Of a stretch of DNA of 7,805 nucleotides, positions 7,380 to 7,805 are shown one piece after another. This DNA comes from Thiobacillus sp. (lineage in GTDB: Bacteria; Pseudomonadota; Gammaproteobacteria; Burkholderiales; Thiobacillaceae), in NCBI GenBank assembly GCA_011391285.1, contig JAABQU010000009.1, positions 1 through 7,805 on the forward strand, read 5' to 3'. A program made the translations under genes and the position numbers. The notes beneath the pieces are model-generated. The model ran no database searches. It was not told the origin of the DNA and saw nothing but the letters and a program-made list of their open reading frames with translations. Each line of letters begins with the position of its first letter. Positions within the stretch are counted from its first letter, which is position 1.

Positions 7380-7805
7380 ATGATTCTCAACCCCCTTGCC
7401 CACGCTGACCGTTATCTCACCTTGCATCCGCTGTTTGCGCGCGCATTTGAATTCTTGCGCGGCACGGATTTGAAATCGCTGCCGCCCGGCAAGCACAGCG
7501 TGCAGGGCGAGCAGATTTTCGCCATTGTCGAAGCGTGTGCAGGCCGCACGCGGAGTGAAGCGAAGCTGGAATGCCATCGCCGCTACATCGACATCCAGCT
7601 GGTGCTGGAAGGGGTCGACGAGATGGGCTGGAAGCCGCTGGCCGAATGCATGGATCCGGCGACGGATTACGATGCTGCGCGCGACATCCGTTTTTTCAAC
7701 GATGTGCCATCGAGCTGGATTGCCACCCCCGTCGGGTCGTTCTGTCTGTTTTTTCCGGACGATGCGCATGCGCCGTTGGTGAGCACAGGCTTGATCCGCA
7801 AGGTG
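7380..7805 (+). CDS. YhcH/YjgK/YiaL (DUF386) family protein, 3' end beyond window
   Basis: An open frame of 142 codons runs from ATG 7380 to the window edge without a stop. It is close to full length, since the family is about 150 residues. Family hallmarks are ECHRRYIDIQLVLEG (64-78, with His66) and the FPDDAHAP motif (125-132, with His130), which contribute to a cupin-like metal site. Known members include E. coli YhcH (NanQ, a sialic acid anomerase), YiaL in sugar-catabolic loci, and TabA (YjgK), linked to biofilm and toxin-antitoxin phenotypes. No sugar-catabolism genes are visible here, so a substrate cannot be assigned. It starts 22 nt after the diguanylate cyclase stop with a GAAAG ribosome binding site, implying co-transcription. 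A biofilm-related role beside a c-di-GMP enzyme is only a suggestion. Confidence 0.88.
   Translation, partial: MILNPLAHADRYLTLHPLFARAFEFLRGTDLKSLPPGKHSVQGEQIFAIVEACAGRTRSEAKLECHRRYIDIQLVLEGVDEMGWKPLAECMDPATDYDAARDIRFFNDVPSSWIATPVGSFCLFFPDDAHAPLVSTGLIRKV

Overview
The window comes from a GC-rich Gram-negative chromosome. The gene set and protein style (EttA, PrlC/oligopeptidase A, a YrdA-type gamma-carbonic anhydrase, a DUF4124-glutaredoxin protein, a CHASE-GGDEF cyclase) suggest a betaproteobacterium, perhaps near the Nitrosomonadales or Rhodocyclales. That placement is inferred from recognition of families, not from any search. It looks like ordinary, vertically inherited chromosome: there are no insertion sequences, integrases, tRNAs, rRNAs or CRISPR repeats, and no stretch over 300 bp lacks a gene.

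Left part (1-2860), all on the minus strand. From right to left: a full-length M3 zinc oligopeptidase (prlC/opdA, 821-2860); a 142-bp spacer with stacked inverted repeats; a secreted DUF4124-glutaredoxin-like protein (148-678); a 109-bp spacer with more small hairpins; and the first 12 codons of exodeoxyribonuclease III (xth), cut by the window edge.

Divergence point (2861-2966). A 106-bp region holds a perfectly palindromic ATTATAAT octamer that reads as a TATAAT -10 box on both strands. It is a good candidate for a shared bidirectional promoter for prlC (leftward) and the operon to its right.

Right part (2967-7805), all on the plus strand and tightly packed (gaps of 35, -1, 24, 7 and 22 nt), probably one operon: gamma-carbonic anhydrase-like hexapeptide protein; membrane-anchored TlpA-like thioredoxin with a CPGC active site; a small Cys-rich lipoprotein whose start overlaps the TlpA-like stop and whose Shine-Dalgarno sequence lies in a hairpin loop; the translational throttle ABC-F protein EttA; a CHASE-GGDEF diguanylate cyclase with an intact inhibitory site; and a YhcH/YjgK/YiaL (DUF386) protein that runs off the right edge.

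Common threads are envelope thiol chemistry (Grx-like protein, TlpA-like protein, Cys-rich lipoprotein), protein and peptide turnover or translation control (PrlC, EttA), and signalling (c-di-GMP). No obviously new defence or mobile system is present. The points most worth checking are the symmetrical promoter, the hairpin-borne ribosome binding site, the TlpA-like/Cys-rich lipoprotein pair, the structured spacers, and the ettA-cyclase-YhcH linkage.
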